Origin: Thiospirochaeta perfilievii
GTDB lineage: Bacteria > Spirochaetota > Spirochaetia > DSM-2461
NCBI RefSeq assembly: GCF_008329945.1
Contig: NZ_CP035807.1
Span: 3,348,001-3,412,000, forward strand
DNA: 64,000 nucleotides
Direction of reading: 5' to 3'
Part shown: positions 9,044 through 22,743 of the stretch, piece by piece
Layout of the letters: every line of letters starts with the position of its first letter
Position numbering within the stretch: position 1 is the stretch's first letter
Made by a program: the position numbers and the translations under genes
The notes under the pieces: generated by a model
What the model was told of the DNA's origin: nothing
The model's database searches: none
Seen by the model: the letters and a program-made list of their open reading frames with translations, nothing else

Positions 9044-9718
9044 ATGGATAGTAAAATGAAGCAGATTAAGAGTTATGTCTTAAGAGCTGGAAGGATGAGC
9101 CCTGCCCAAAAAAAGTCTTATGATGAGTTTTTTCCTAAATACTCAATTGAATATAAAGATCATAAAATTGACCTAAATAATATATTTGAGCAAAAAAAAA
9201 TAGTAGTTGAAATCGGCTTTGGCATGGGTGATGCAACATGGCAGATTGCAAAAGAGAATCCTGATGTAGGTTATATTGGTATTGAAGTCCACACTCCAGG
9301 GGTTGGTAAACTACTACATCAAATGAAGAGTCATAACTTAAGTAATATTCGTGTTATAGAACATGACGCTGTGGAAGTATTTAATAACATGCTAGAGAGT
9401 GAATCCCTAGATGGAGTACATATATTTTTCCCAGATCCTTGGCCTAAGAAGAAACATCATAAAAGAAGACTGATTCAGGTCGATTTTATAAATAATATTC
9501 TTAAAGCAGTAAAACCTGGTGGCTATATTTATGCAGTAACTGACTGGGAAGAGTACGCTGAACATATTTTAGACGTTTTTGAATCTATAGATAGTTTAGA
9601 AAATCCTTACAACGGTTTTGCTACGGCACAAGATTGGAGACCTAGAACAAAATTTGAGAACAAAGGTTTGGATAAAAACCATAAGATAAATGAGGTTTTA
9701 TTCAGAAAAAATAGTTAA
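9044..9718 (+). CDS. trmB: tRNA (guanine-N7-)-methyltransferase
   Basis: Methylates G46 in the variable loop of tRNAs. 224 residues from the chosen start. The SAM-binding motif VEIGFGMGDATWQIA lies near residue 57, and the TrmB signature FFPDPWPKKKHHKRR near 130 and the C-terminal TDWEEYAEHI segment are clear. A longer frame starts with TTG at 9008, but its 12 extra residues overlap a promoter-like sequence and the family starts later. ATG 9044 (or ATG 9056) fits better. No ribosome site is present, and the -10 box spacing predicts a leaderless mRNA. Confidence 0.93.
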   Translation: MDSKMKQIKSYVLRAGRMSPAQKKSYDEFFPKYSIEYKDHKIDLNNIFEQKKIVVEIGFGMGDATWQIAKENPDVGYIGIEVHTPGVGKLLHQMKSHNLSNIRVIEHDAVEVFNNMLESESLDGVHIFFPDPWPKKKHHKRRLIQVDFINNILKAVKPGGYIYAVTDWEEYAEHILDVFESIDSLENPYNGFATAQDWRPRTKFENKGLDKNHKINEVLFRKNS

Positions 9719-9731
9719 ACTATTTTTTTAC
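9706..9731 (+). terminator. Terminator after trmB
   Basis: AAAAATAGT pairs with ACTATTTTT around the trmB stop codon and is followed by a T-run. A/T-only stem, so moderate strength. Confidence 0.5.
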
Positions 9732-9793
9732 ACTTAGCTGTGAAAAATAGTACAGACAAATAGACTTATAACAACAACAGGAGGCTAACCCAA

Positions 9794-11170
9794 GTGAAGA
9801 AGCAAGTTAAGAAAGATGTAGAGGGACAAAATCCACTACTTAGTAATTATTCAGGGTTAGCCCAAGAACACAACAAAATCCCCAGGGATCTCTATGAGAA
9901 GTATAGTGTTAAAAGGGGTTTAAGAAATCCTGATGGTACTGGTGTTGTAGTTGGTTTAACAGAGGTTGGAGAAGTTCACGGTTATATTATGGAAGAGGGG
10001 GATAAAATACCCCACCCAGGAAGATTAAGATATCGTGGTTATGATCTTTACGACTTAGTTGAGGGATTTCAAAAAGAAGATCGGTTTGGATTTGAAGAGA
10101 CATGTTTTTTACTACTTCTAGGTAAACTCCCAACAAAGAGTGAATTAGACGACTTTAACTACTATCTTGGACAGCATAGAGAGTTACCCGATGGTTTTAT
10201 AGAGGATATGATTCTTAAAGCTCCCAGTGATGATATTATGAATAAGCTAGCTAGAAGCGTCTTAGCTTGTTATACATTTGATGACGATCCTGATAATTTA
10301 GATATTAGTAATATAGTTAAACAGAGTATGACTCTAATTGCACAACTACCTGTTATGGCAGCCTATGCTTATCAGGCTAAAAATCACTACTATGATAGAC
10401 AGTCTCTGCATATACATGCTCCAGAGCCTGGTTTTTCCACTGCAGAGAATATATTACGGCTTCTAAGACCAAATAAAAAATTTACTAAACTTGAAGCTGA
10501 GATTTTAGATCTCTCCCTGGTTATTCATGCTGAACATGGTGGTGGTAATAACTCTGCATTTACTATGCATGTTGTATCCTCATCAGGAACAGATACTTAT
10601 TCATCAGTCTCCTCTGCTATTGGTTCTTTAAAGGGACCTCTACATGGTGGTGCTAATATAAAAGTTAGACAGATGATGGAAGATGCAATGAATACAATTC
10701 AAAATTGGGATAATGCAGAGGAGGTAGAGAAATATATTCGATCTCTACTAAATAAGGAAGCCTTTGATAAATCCGGTCTTGTTTATGGAATGGGGCATGC
10801 AATATATACTATCTCGGATCCTAGAGCTGTTCTATTAAAAAAGAAAGCTAGAAGTTTAGCTATAGAGAAGGGACGGGAAAAAGAGTTTCATCTCTATCAT
10901 TTAATAGAGACATTAACACCAAAGATTTTTCAAGATTTTAAGAAAACTGATAGGGTAATGTGTGCAAATGTGGATCTCTACTCTGGTTTTGTTTACAATA
11001 TGTTAAGTATCCCATGGGAGATGTTTACTCCTATATTTGCAATTGCTAGAATTTCAGGGTGGTGCGCCCATAGAATTGAGGAGATTGTATCAGGTGGTAA
11101 AATTATTAGACCTGCGTATAAGGCTGTTGCAAAAAAACATCTCTATTCTGATATTTTTGAACGAACATAA
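9794..11170 (+). CDS. gltA: Citrate synthase
   Basis: Condenses acetyl-CoA with oxaloacetate. 458 residues. The catalytic set is visible: His in GPLHGGAN near 284, His in GMGHAIY near 336, and Asp in VDLYSGFVY near 395; HAEHGGGNNSAFT is the other active-site segment. The N-terminal ~60 residues form an extension (QNPLLSNYSGLAQEHNKIPRDLYEKY) seen in a subgroup of anaerobe citrate synthases rather than in the E. coli form. The start is GTG at 9794, set by a strong AGGAGG 9 nt upstream. Monocistronic: its own leader is ahead and a hairpin terminator lies directly after the stop. Confidence 0.95.
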   Translation: MKKQVKKDVEGQNPLLSNYSGLAQEHNKIPRDLYEKYSVKRGLRNPDGTGVVVGLTEVGEVHGYIMEEGDKIPHPGRLRYRGYDLYDLVEGFQKEDRFGFEETCFLLLLGKLPTKSELDDFNYYLGQHRELPDGFIEDMILKAPSDDIMNKLARSVLACYTFDDDPDNLDISNIVKQSMTLIAQLPVMAAYAYQAKNHYYDRQSLHIHAPEPGFSTAENILRLLRPNKKFTKLEAEILDLSLVIHAEHGGGNNSAFTMHVVSSSGTDTYSSVSSAIGSLKGPLHGGANIKVRQMMEDAMNTIQNWDNAEEVEKYIRSLLNKEAFDKSGLVYGMGHAIYTISDPRAVLLKKKARSLAIEKGREKEFHLYHLIETLTPKIFQDFKKTDRVMCANVDLYSGFVYNMLSIPWEMFTPIFAIARISGWCAHRIEEIVSGGKIIRPAYKAVAKKHLYSDIFERT

Positions 11171-11199
11171 AAAAAACCGCATTTAAATGCGGTTTTTTT
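11171..11199. terminator. Bidirectional terminator between citrate synthase and ankyrin gene
   Basis: A perfect stem, AAACCGCATTT/AAATGCGGTTT, with A-tract before and T-tract after, so it can work on both strands for the two convergent genes. Confidence 0.9.
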
Positions 11200-11206
11200 C
11201 TCTAAT

Positions 11207-13741
11207 CTATTTTACTAAAGCTTCTGCTTCTTCGTAATTCTCTTTTACGGCTAGGTCATATGGAGTATCCCCATCCTTATTTATATTCTCTTTATTGGCT
11301 CCTATATCAAGAAGATAATCAATTACTTCAATATCAGCATGGTATTTAATTGCTAAATGTAGAGGTGAAAATCCTTTATTATCCATAGAGTTAATATTTT
11401 TATCATCAAAAAATGTATTAACACTACTTAGACCATATGTTAGGGCAATAGATACAGGTGTATCCCCATACTTATTTTCTGCATATATATCAGACTTTTT
11501 ACTAATAAGTATTTTTACAGTATCTTTATTTTTACCAAAAACTGCAGCGTGTAAAATTGTGTTTCCTTGTCTATCCCTAAGTGAAATATCTGCTCCAGCA
11601 TCTAAAAGTAGGTTTAGTATATCTGGGAAGTTATTTTTTACTGCATAAAATAAGGGAGTTTGCCCATTATTATCCCTAGCATTTAAATTGGATTTGTTTT
11701 TAATAAAAAAGGTTACAATATCAGTATCTTCTGTTAAAACCGCCTCGTGTAGTGGTGTTCTGTTTTTAATATTTTTTGCATTGATATCAGCCTTTTTCTC
11801 AACTAAAAGGTGGGCGGACTCATATGCATTCCAATAGACACAGGAGTGTAGAGGTGTATTGAGTTGGTTATCCTTTGCTTCAATTGATGCTCCCCTTTCA
11901 ATTAGTAGGTTAGCAACTATAACATTGTCAGTTGTAATTGCTTGATGAAGAGGTGTCTCCCCATTAATGTTTTTTGCATTTATATCAGCACCTTTATCTA
12001 GGATTACTTGAACAATCTCCTTTGAGCCCCAGTCTATAGCATAGAATAGTGGAGTATTTTGTCTGTTATTTCTAAGTGATACTAGTTCAGGGGTTAATAT
12101 TTCAGTTGCAAACTCTACACCTTTTTGAAAAATAAGATCAAATGGGTTATCTCCACTGTTGTTTATGGCAAAAAAATCAGCTTTATTAACATTAAGTAGG
12201 TTTATTATATCTGAGTTGCCAACCATAATAGCTTCATGTAGTGGTGTAGACCCACTTTTGTTTCTAGTGTCAACCTTTGCTCCTTTTTTAATTAGGAACT
12301 CTATAATTTTAGAGTCAGCTTTCTCCCTTATAGCTATAATAAGAGGAGTATCTCCATCATTATTTTTAAAATTAATGTTGTTATTATTCATTAACCACTC
12401 AAGAACTACTTCACCTTTTTTTATTCCAAGAGTTAAAGGAGACTCTCCTTTATCATTTTTTGCATATATCTCTGCGTCTTTTTCAAGTAGTAATAGTGCA
12501 ATTGATTTATTGTTTTTATTTACAGCTTCAGTAAGTGGCGTATTTCCTGCCTTATTTCTAACTGTAACATCAGCCCCATTATTAATTAATAACTTGGCAA
12601 TAGAGCTATCTAGTTTAAGGGAGAGTGTTAAATGTAACGGAGTATTACCAAAATTATCCTTTGCATCTATGTCTGCTCCCTTTTTAATTAAATAGGACGG
12701 AATTTGATCTGAGTAACTAAATGCTAAAGAGAGATGTAGTGGTGTATTATTATTAAAATCCCTGGCATCAATATCTGCACCACTATTAATAAGTAGTTCG
12801 ATTATTTTAAAGTTATTGTTAACTACTGCACCATGAAGAGCTGTATTTCCAGGTCTATCCTTAAGTTCAAGGTTTACACCCTTTTCTATAAACAGTGCCG
12901 CAAAACCATAATGTCCATTTTCTGAAGCAATATGGAGGGCTGTTTTATTGAAATCGTATCTAAACTCTAAGTCCTCTGTTTTTAGAACTCTATAGATATA
13001 CTCAAAATCATCATTTTGTGAGTTCAAAGATCTATTTTTTATTAAAATCTCCGCTGTTTTAGCATGATCTAAAGAATCTTTATCCGTTAATGCATAATCA
13101 AGGGGTAGAAGTGATGCCTTATCCCTTAAATTTACATCAGCTTCACTCTCTATTAGATACTCACATACTTTATAATCTCCAGCTTGAGCTGCTAAATGTA
13201 AGAGAGACATGCCCTTACTATCTACGCTTTTTATACTCTCTGGGGAGATAAGTGCTTTAACACTCTCTATACCCATTTTTACAGCTTCATTGTAAGGTGT
13301 TCTTCCTAAATTATCTTTAATGAAAATGTCCGCACCATTTTTTGCCAAGATTTTTGTTAACTGGGTATTTCCACTTTTAATAGCTATATGAAGCGGTGTA
13401 TACCCCTGTTTATCTTGTATGTTTATTTTTGCTCCTTGAACAATTAAAAGTTGAGCTATTGTTATGTTTCCTGACTCGCAAGCTACATGTAGTGGTGTTC
13501 TTCCATTTTTATCTAGTTCATTAATATTAGTATCAATTTTAAATATTTCATTTAATTTTGATTCATTTCCAGAAAGGACTAATGCGTGGAGTGAGTCTGT
13601 TACTACCCCTTCATCTACTGTTTCTACATCCTTTGAGTTATTAGAGTTTCCCTCTTTTACTTCTGGTTGAGAAAGAGCATTAGTAAAAGATGTAAATAAG
13701 AATAGATTGACTAGTATAAAAATAAAGCCTTTTTTAGACAT
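11207..13741 (-). CDS. Large exported ankyrin-repeat protein
   Basis: 844 residues: a signal peptide (about 1-24, hydrophobic FIFILVNLFLFTSFTNALS), a short acidic linker, then an almost unbroken array of roughly 23 ankyrin repeats of about 33 residues (recurring TPLHxAxxxG...LLxxGADIxxKDxxGxT) to the C-terminus. There is no lipobox and no membrane anchor after the signal peptide, so it is probably periplasmic or secreted. Ankyrin arrays bind protein partners; the target cannot be read here. One internal repeat (near 230-255) is degenerate. Ribosome site AGGAG is 5 nt before the ATG. It is divergent from tex across a shared promoter region. Confidence 0.9.
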   Translation of the reverse strand: MSKKGFIFILVNLFLFTSFTNALSQPEVKEGNSNNSKDVETVDEGVVTDSLHALVLSGNESKLNEIFKIDTNINELDKNGRTPLHVACESGNITIAQLLIVQGAKINIQDKQGYTPLHIAIKSGNTQLTKILAKNGADIFIKDNLGRTPYNEAVKMGIESVKALISPESIKSVDSKGMSLLHLAAQAGDYKVCEYLIESEADVNLRDKASLLPLDYALTDKDSLDHAKTAEILIKNRSLNSQNDDFEYIYRVLKTEDLEFRYDFNKTALHIASENGHYGFAALFIEKGVNLELKDRPGNTALHGAVVNNNFKIIELLINSGADIDARDFNNNTPLHLSLAFSYSDQIPSYLIKKGADIDAKDNFGNTPLHLTLSLKLDSSIAKLLINNGADVTVRNKAGNTPLTEAVNKNNKSIALLLLEKDAEIYAKNDKGESPLTLGIKKGEVVLEWLMNNNNINFKNNDGDTPLIIAIREKADSKIIEFLIKKGAKVDTRNKSGSTPLHEAIMVGNSDIINLLNVNKADFFAINNSGDNPFDLIFQKGVEFATEILTPELVSLRNNRQNTPLFYAIDWGSKEIVQVILDKGADINAKNINGETPLHQAITTDNVIVANLLIERGASIEAKDNQLNTPLHSCVYWNAYESAHLLVEKKADINAKNIKNRTPLHEAVLTEDTDIVTFFIKNKSNLNARDNNGQTPLFYAVKNNFPDILNLLLDAGADISLRDRQGNTILHAAVFGKNKDTVKILISKKSDIYAENKYGDTPVSIALTYGLSSVNTFFDDKNINSMDNKGFSPLHLAIKYHADIEVIDYLLDIGANKENINKDGDTPYDLAVKENYEEAEALVK

Positions 13742-13839
13742 AAAATCTCCTGTATATAGTTTTTTTTATTATCGACAAATTTATTTATTGGTAAAGTAAA
13801 AATAATAATTTATTCCTATTTTAAAAACTAAAAATTAGT

Positions 13840-13845
13840 TATAAT
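13840..13845 (+). promoter_or_regulatory. -10 box of tex (leaderless arrangement)
   Basis: Consensus TATAAT ends 6 nt before the tex ATG at 13852. The -35 region is weak (T-rich, no TTGACA). No Shine-Dalgarno sequence lies between it and the start. Confidence 0.5.
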
Positions 13846-13851
13846 GTCACT

Positions 13852-15948
13852 ATGAATTTATATTTACAAATTGGAAAAGATTTTGGGATTAGGGAAAATC
13901 AAGTAAAAAAAGTAGTAGAGTTATTAGATGACGGATCTACAGTACCCTTTATCTCTAGGTATAGAAAAGAAGTTACAGGTGAATTAGACGAAGTAGCCGT
14001 ATTAAATATTAAGGAGTCTCTAGAGAAGTATAGGGATTTAGAAAAAAGAAAGGTCGCTATATTAAAGTCCTTAAAAGATAATGATTTTTTAACTAAGGAT
14101 TTAGAGTCTAAAATATCCAATACCACTTCTATGTCTGTTTTAGAGGATCTATATCTGCCATTTAAACCTAAAAGAAAAACTAGGGGAGTTAAGGCTAAAG
14201 AGGCTGGACTAGAACCCCTTGCAAATGAAATCCTTTTAGGAAAAAGTTTTAGTGTTGAAGACTTTTATAATGATATTGTAAAAAACGAGGAAGATGCTAT
14301 TAAGGGCGCTAAGGATATTATTGCTGAATTGATAAATGAAGATCCTATGGTTAGAAGTTCCTTAAGAGGTGTTTATGAAAAAAGAGCCTCTCTAAAGTGT
14401 AGTGTAGTAAAAAGTAAGTTAGATGATGATGCTGAAAAGTTTAAAGATTATTTTAAATATGATGAGCCATTAAATAAGGTTCCTTCCCATAGGTTATTAG
14501 CCATTTTAAGGGGAGTGTCAAAGGGTTATTTAAAATTTGGAATCTCGATAGATAAAGATGAAGCCCACTATGTTATTAGTAAATACTACCCCGGTAATAG
14601 GCATAGAACTATTATTGAAGACTCTATAGCTGATAGTTATAAGAGATTGCTTCATCCATCTTTAGAAACAGAGATGAAAAATAGGTATAAATTAAGCGCA
14701 GATGAGACTGCTGTAGAGATTTTTCAAGGGAATCTAAGGGAGTTGTTATTAGCACCACCCCTAGGGGAGAGGGTTGTTTTAGCTATTGACCCGGGTTTAA
14801 GAACAGGTAGTAAAGTTGTATGTCTTAATAAGCAGGGTAATTTATTAGAAAATGTATTAATAAAACCTCTTCCTCCCCATAATAGAACAGAGGAGTCTGG
14901 AAAAGTTTTAAAGAGTCTATGTAAGAAGTATAATGTTGAGGCTTTTTCTGTTGGGAATGGAACAGGTGGACGGGAGATGGAGGAGTTTTGTAAATCCCTA
15001 AACTTAAATATACCTATAATAATGACCAATGAGTCAGGAGCTAGTATATACTCTGCTTCAAAGTGTGCAAGGGAAGAGTTTCCCGATCTAGACTTAACGG
15101 TAAGAGGTGCTATCTCTATTGGAAGAAGATTAATGGACCCTTTAGCTGAGTTAGTAAAGATAGATCCTAAATCAATTGGAGTTGGACAGTATCAACATGA
15201 CGTTGATCAGAAGTTATTAAAAGTTTCCCTTGAGAATACTGTTGTTAGTTGTGTAAATGCTGTAGGAGTTGAACTTAATACTGCTAGTAAGGAGATCTTA
15301 TCCTATGTAGCAGGGTTAAATAGTTCTACAGCTTCAAATATTGTGGATTATAGGGGCACTGTTGGTGGATTTAAATCAAGATCAGAACTATTAAAGGTAA
15401 AGGGTGTTGGTAAGAAGGCTTATGAGCAAGCTGCTGGTTTTTTAAGGGTTAGAAATTCTAAAAACATACTTGATCATAGTGGGGTTCATCCAGAGAGATA
15501 TAGTTTGGTTGAAACTATGGCAAGGGATCTTAATGTTAAGGTTGATGACCTGATTCTTAATAGTAGTTTACGGGATAGGATTGATTTAAAAAAATATATC
15601 TCTGAGGAAGTAGGTATTCCTACATTGAATGATATTTTATTAGAGCTTTCAAAACCTGGTCGGGATCCAAGGGATGAATTTGAACTTTTTGAATTTGAGG
15701 ATTCAATTAAAAATATTGAAGATTTAGGTGTGGAGATGATAGTCCCTGGTATTGTAACCAATGTGACAGCTTTTGGAGCTTTTGTTGATATTGGAGTGCA
15801 TCAGGATGGGCTTGTTCATATTAGTCAATTATCAAATTCATATATTAGCGATCCTTCTCTGATTGTAAAAACGGGGCAGAAGGTAAAAGTTAAAGTTATG
15901 GATGTTGATATTAAACGTAAAAGAATATCATTAAGCATGAAATTATAG
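13852..15948 (+). CDS. tex: Tex-family S1 RNA-binding protein
   Basis: Tex is a conserved nucleic-acid-binding protein linked to transcription. 698 residues, slightly short for the family. The N-terminal Tex helical region opens with the characteristic PFISRYRKEVTGELDE near 30-45, followed by a RuvC/YqgF-like fold near 311 (AIDPGLRTGSKVV), helix-hairpin-helix motifs near 490-535 (ELLKVKGVGKKAYEQAAGFLR), and a C-terminal S1 domain from about 628 (VPGIVTNVTAFGAFVDIGVHQDGLVHISQLS). No ribosome site precedes the start, and the -10 box lies 6 nt upstream. Confidence 0.96.
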   Translation: MNLYLQIGKDFGIRENQVKKVVELLDDGSTVPFISRYRKEVTGELDEVAVLNIKESLEKYRDLEKRKVAILKSLKDNDFLTKDLESKISNTTSMSVLEDLYLPFKPKRKTRGVKAKEAGLEPLANEILLGKSFSVEDFYNDIVKNEEDAIKGAKDIIAELINEDPMVRSSLRGVYEKRASLKCSVVKSKLDDDAEKFKDYFKYDEPLNKVPSHRLLAILRGVSKGYLKFGISIDKDEAHYVISKYYPGNRHRTIIEDSIADSYKRLLHPSLETEMKNRYKLSADETAVEIFQGNLRELLLAPPLGERVVLAIDPGLRTGSKVVCLNKQGNLLENVLIKPLPPHNRTEESGKVLKSLCKKYNVEAFSVGNGTGGREMEEFCKSLNLNIPIIMTNESGASIYSASKCAREEFPDLDLTVRGAISIGRRLMDPLAELVKIDPKSIGVGQYQHDVDQKLLKVSLENTVVSCVNAVGVELNTASKEILSYVAGLNSSTASNIVDYRGTVGGFKSRSELLKVKGVGKKAYEQAAGFLRVRNSKNILDHSGVHPERYSLVETMARDLNVKVDDLILNSSLRDRIDLKKYISEEVGIPTLNDILLELSKPGRDPRDEFELFEFEDSIKNIEDLGVEMIVPGIVTNVTAFGAFVDIGVHQDGLVHISQLSNSYISDPSLIVKTGQKVKVKVMDVDIKRKRISLSMKL

Positions 15949-15955
15949 AGTTAAT

Positions 15956-15984
15956 TTGACTTATAGAGTCAATAAATATATAAT
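15956..15984 (+). promoter_or_regulatory. Strong promoter immediately upstream of the YesL-like gene
   Basis: TTGACT (15956-15961), exactly 17 nt, TATAAT (15979-15984). Transcription is expected at about 15991-15992, the first base of the ATG. The promoter follows tex by only a few bases. Confidence 0.75.
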
Positions 15985-15991
15985 CCTGCCT

Positions 15992-16767
15992 ATGATTGGA
16001 TTTATTATTAAGAAAGCTTTTTTTGATACTTGGGATAACTTAATTAGGTTTATAGTATTTAATTTTATGACTTTGCCATTTTTAATATTGGCATATTGGG
16101 GCCTAAAGTTAGTCGCTTTAGGTGGTTTTATAGGTTTTGTTGTTATTCTAATAGCTCTTATGGGGTTAGTTGTGCACCAAGGTACTATATTTTATTTTTT
16201 AAGAGATATAGGGAACTCTCACGCTGTATCTCTTAAAGATTATCTTAAATACTTAAGATTAGATTTAAAGATAAAAATACAGTTTGCTGCAGCTTGGGCT
16301 ATATTTATTACTGTTACGTCGTTTTCCATAGTTTATTATTTAAATGGAAACGGTGTAATCTCTCTTATCCCCTTGCCCTAGTTTTCTGGTTCTCTGTAAT
16401 GACTTCTATGGCAACACTTTTCTACTTTCCTATTAAAATAAGGTTAGAGGGTGATTTTAAAAAAGTTTTAAAGAAGTGTTTTATACTTTTATTAGATAAT
16501 CCGGGTGCAGGAATTTTTGTTTTTATATATACAATTTTTCTACTTATTTTATCTATTCCTTCTTTAGGGTTATTACCGCCTGGTTTAGCAGCTATTGGTT
16601 GTGTTATAGATACAACGGTACATCTATATGAACTTAAGTATGACTATTTAGAAAAGAACCCGGATGCTAATAGGAAGAAAATACCATGGACTGAGTTAAC
16701 TTGGGACCTAAATGAGAATATTGGACCTAGAACTTTAAAGGGCATGATTTTCCCTTGGAAGGATTAG
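15992..16767 (+). pseudogene. Polytopic membrane protein (YesL/DUF624-like), interrupted by a -1 frameshift
   Basis: Two overlapping frames join into one protein of about 258 residues. The first half (ATG 15992 to TAG 16381) and the second (frame entered near 16370, to 16767) together give five or six hydrophobic segments, including FIVFNFMTLPFLILAYWGL, FIGFVVILIALMGL and FVFIYTIFLLILSIPSLGLL, and a soluble tail ending RTLKGMIFPWKD. The shift falls at CCCC (16369-16372): one extra C would restore ISLIPLALVFWFS. It may be a real mutation or a sequence error. The overall pattern resembles YesL/DUF624 proteins, assigned with modest confidence. The start fits a leaderless mRNA. Confidence 0.65.
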
Positions 16768-16789
16768 TTGTTTTTTTTTGAAATGTTTA

Positions 16790-16818
16790 TTGACAAAAAA
16801 AATGTGAGTTGTTATATT
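16790..16818 (+). promoter_or_regulatory. rRNA operon promoter
   Basis: Consensus TTGACA (16790-16795), 17-nt spacer, TATATT (16813-16818), preceded by A/T-rich runs that could act as an UP element. Predicted start about 16825, roughly 205 nt before mature 16S. Confidence 0.85.
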
Positions 16819-17030
16819 CATCGAGCGTTGCAACAGCAACTCTAACTTAAGAGTCTGTTGAGACGAAAAACTTAATAACTTTTATTAGTTGTTAAGGCAT
16901 GAACTACTTTGTAGTATCATGTTTACATTAGTAATAGAGAAGGGAAGAAATACTTTTAACATTTAATGTTAATTAAAACCTTGAGTATAAAGATCAACTT
17001 AGTTATTACTAACTTCGGTTAGTAAACATA
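16819..17030 (+). other. rRNA operon leader with several hairpins
   Basis: No gene. It contains inverted repeats: CAACAG..CTGTTG with ACTCT..AGAGT inside (16830-16861), CATGA-ACTAC..GTAGT-TCATG (16899-16922), TTAACATT..AATGTTAA (about 16957-16973), and TTACTAAC-TTCG-GTTAGTAA (about 17005-17024), which has a UUCG tetraloop. These are probably processing or antitermination structures. I did not find a clear boxA. Confidence 0.6.
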
Positions 17031-18568
<1,538 letters not shown>

Positions 18569-19032
18569 CTACGAGAAAGGGAAGCTTAGTTTTTACTAAG
18601 TACCTTAAAGATTTATCTTTAAACCCTAAATGTCTTGGGTAAAAGACATTCAAGAGAGGTAACTCTTGTAAAGTAAAACTGCAGTACAATAGGTTAGTAT
18701 TTCTTCCTCCTTCTATTTTTATATTTGTCCTAGTGACAGTTAAGTCTTTGGTAAGTATTATTCTGGTTCGATTCCAGTGGCTTAAATATCAAACTTTTCT
18801 ATTAGAAATGTTTGACTTGCCTTAATTGGCATAAAACTCAATTTAAGTTTCTAAGAGACTTTTTTAGAGTACAACCTTATCGAAGTTTCTATAAAACTTC
18901 TGTCAGGTACAACTAAGTAGCGAAGGGTATAAAAATTATAGTGTGAAAGCACAAATATTTTTGATAGTAACGATATGTCTGTCGAAGTTTCTTTGAAACT
19001 TTTGTCGACTATATTTTGCTAGCAAAATATAT
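18569..19032 (+). other. 16S-23S internal transcribed spacer without an intact tRNA gene
   Basis: 464 nt without the tRNA-Ile or tRNA-Ala often found here. It contains a T-arm-like stretch (CTGG-TTCGATT-CCAG, about 18762-18776) that may be a tRNA remnant. Repeated hairpins are built on GAAGTTT/AAACTTC (about 18890-18901 and 18980-19003). A terminal stem is made of AAAATAT-ATGGTCAAGC with the matching sequence after 23S (GCTTGACCATATTTT), the likely RNase III processing stem of 23S. Confidence 0.75.
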
Positions 19033-22002
<2,970 letters not shown>

Positions 22003-22192
22003 ATTTTTATTTTCCTTAACAGGATATGATTTTTATACCCTATTTAGTTACTCATAATCTTAGATTATGAGGGAGTATAAAGAATGCTTGCATTCTTGGG
22101 CTCTTAGCTAAGCTTTTTGTTGAAATAAACTTAAGTTTTCTTAAGTTGTTTTAATTAAACACTTTTTTTAAGAGTTTTTAATTAAAATTTTT

Positions 22193-22302
22193 GTCTAGTG
22201 ATGATAGCACTTGGGCCACACCCGTTCCCATACCGAACACGGAAGTTAAGCCAAGTTGCGCCGATGGTACTGCGTTAGTGGGAGAGTAGGTGATCGCTAG
22301 AC
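22193..22302 (+). rRNA. rrf: 5S ribosomal RNA, operon copy
   Basis: 110 nt; GTCTAGTGAT pairs with ATCGCTAGAC to close the molecule. The central CCCGTTCCCATACCGAACAC and TAAGCC segments are typical. A T-run at 22303-22309 follows and probably ends the operon. Confidence 0.96.
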
Positions 22303-22705
22303 TTTTTTTATTTATAATAGTTTTATTTACCATGTATCTGTATTAGGATTTCTCCACTATCGCAGTACAAATATCTTATCATTATACTTAATAAAAAATT
22401 ACATAGGATTATAACCGCAAATTTAGGAGTGTCAAACATTCTCTGATCGAGAAGTTTGATGTTAGTGGGAGAGTAGGCTAATTGCACTGCAATTAGGTTC
22501 ATACGCTAGACTTTTTTTATTTATAATAGTTTTATTTACCATGTATCTGTATTAGGATTTCTCCACTATCGCAGTACAAATATCTTATCATTATACTTAA
22601 TAAAAAATTACATAGGATTATAACCGCAAATTTAGGAGTGTCAAACATTCTCTGATCGAGAAGTTTGATGTTAGTGGGAGAGTAGGTGATCGCTAGACTT
22701 TTTCT
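22274..22705 (+). repeat. Tandem repeat of the 5S 3' end plus downstream spacer, 2 full units and a partial third
   Basis: Unit 1 is 22274-22460 (187 nt), unit 2 is 22461-22669 (209 nt), and unit 3 is only the first ~36 nt (22670-22705). Each begins with the last 29 nt of 5S (GTTAGTGGGAGAGTAGG...). Units 1 and 2 are otherwise identical as read, but in unit 2 the four bases TGAT are replaced by 26 nt containing a perfect palindrome (CTAATTGCA-C-TGCAATTAG, 22478-22496). Each unit ends in another hairpin, TCAAAC..TTCTC/GAGAA..GTTTGA. No protein is encoded. This and the stretch to 22743 hold nothing else I can name. Confidence 0.9.
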
Positions 22706-22743
22706 TTTATAATCAACAGCTTTAAGCTGTGTTAATATAGATC

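Noticed and set aside
12159-12695. 178-residue frame opposite the ankyrin gene
   Set aside because: A regular repeat-derived shadow of the ankyrin array; no ribosome site and no independent signal.
22310-22705. CRISPR-like array downstream of 5S
   Set aside because: Only two long units and a fragment, with no short regular repeats or unique spacers; it is a duplication carrying the 5S end.
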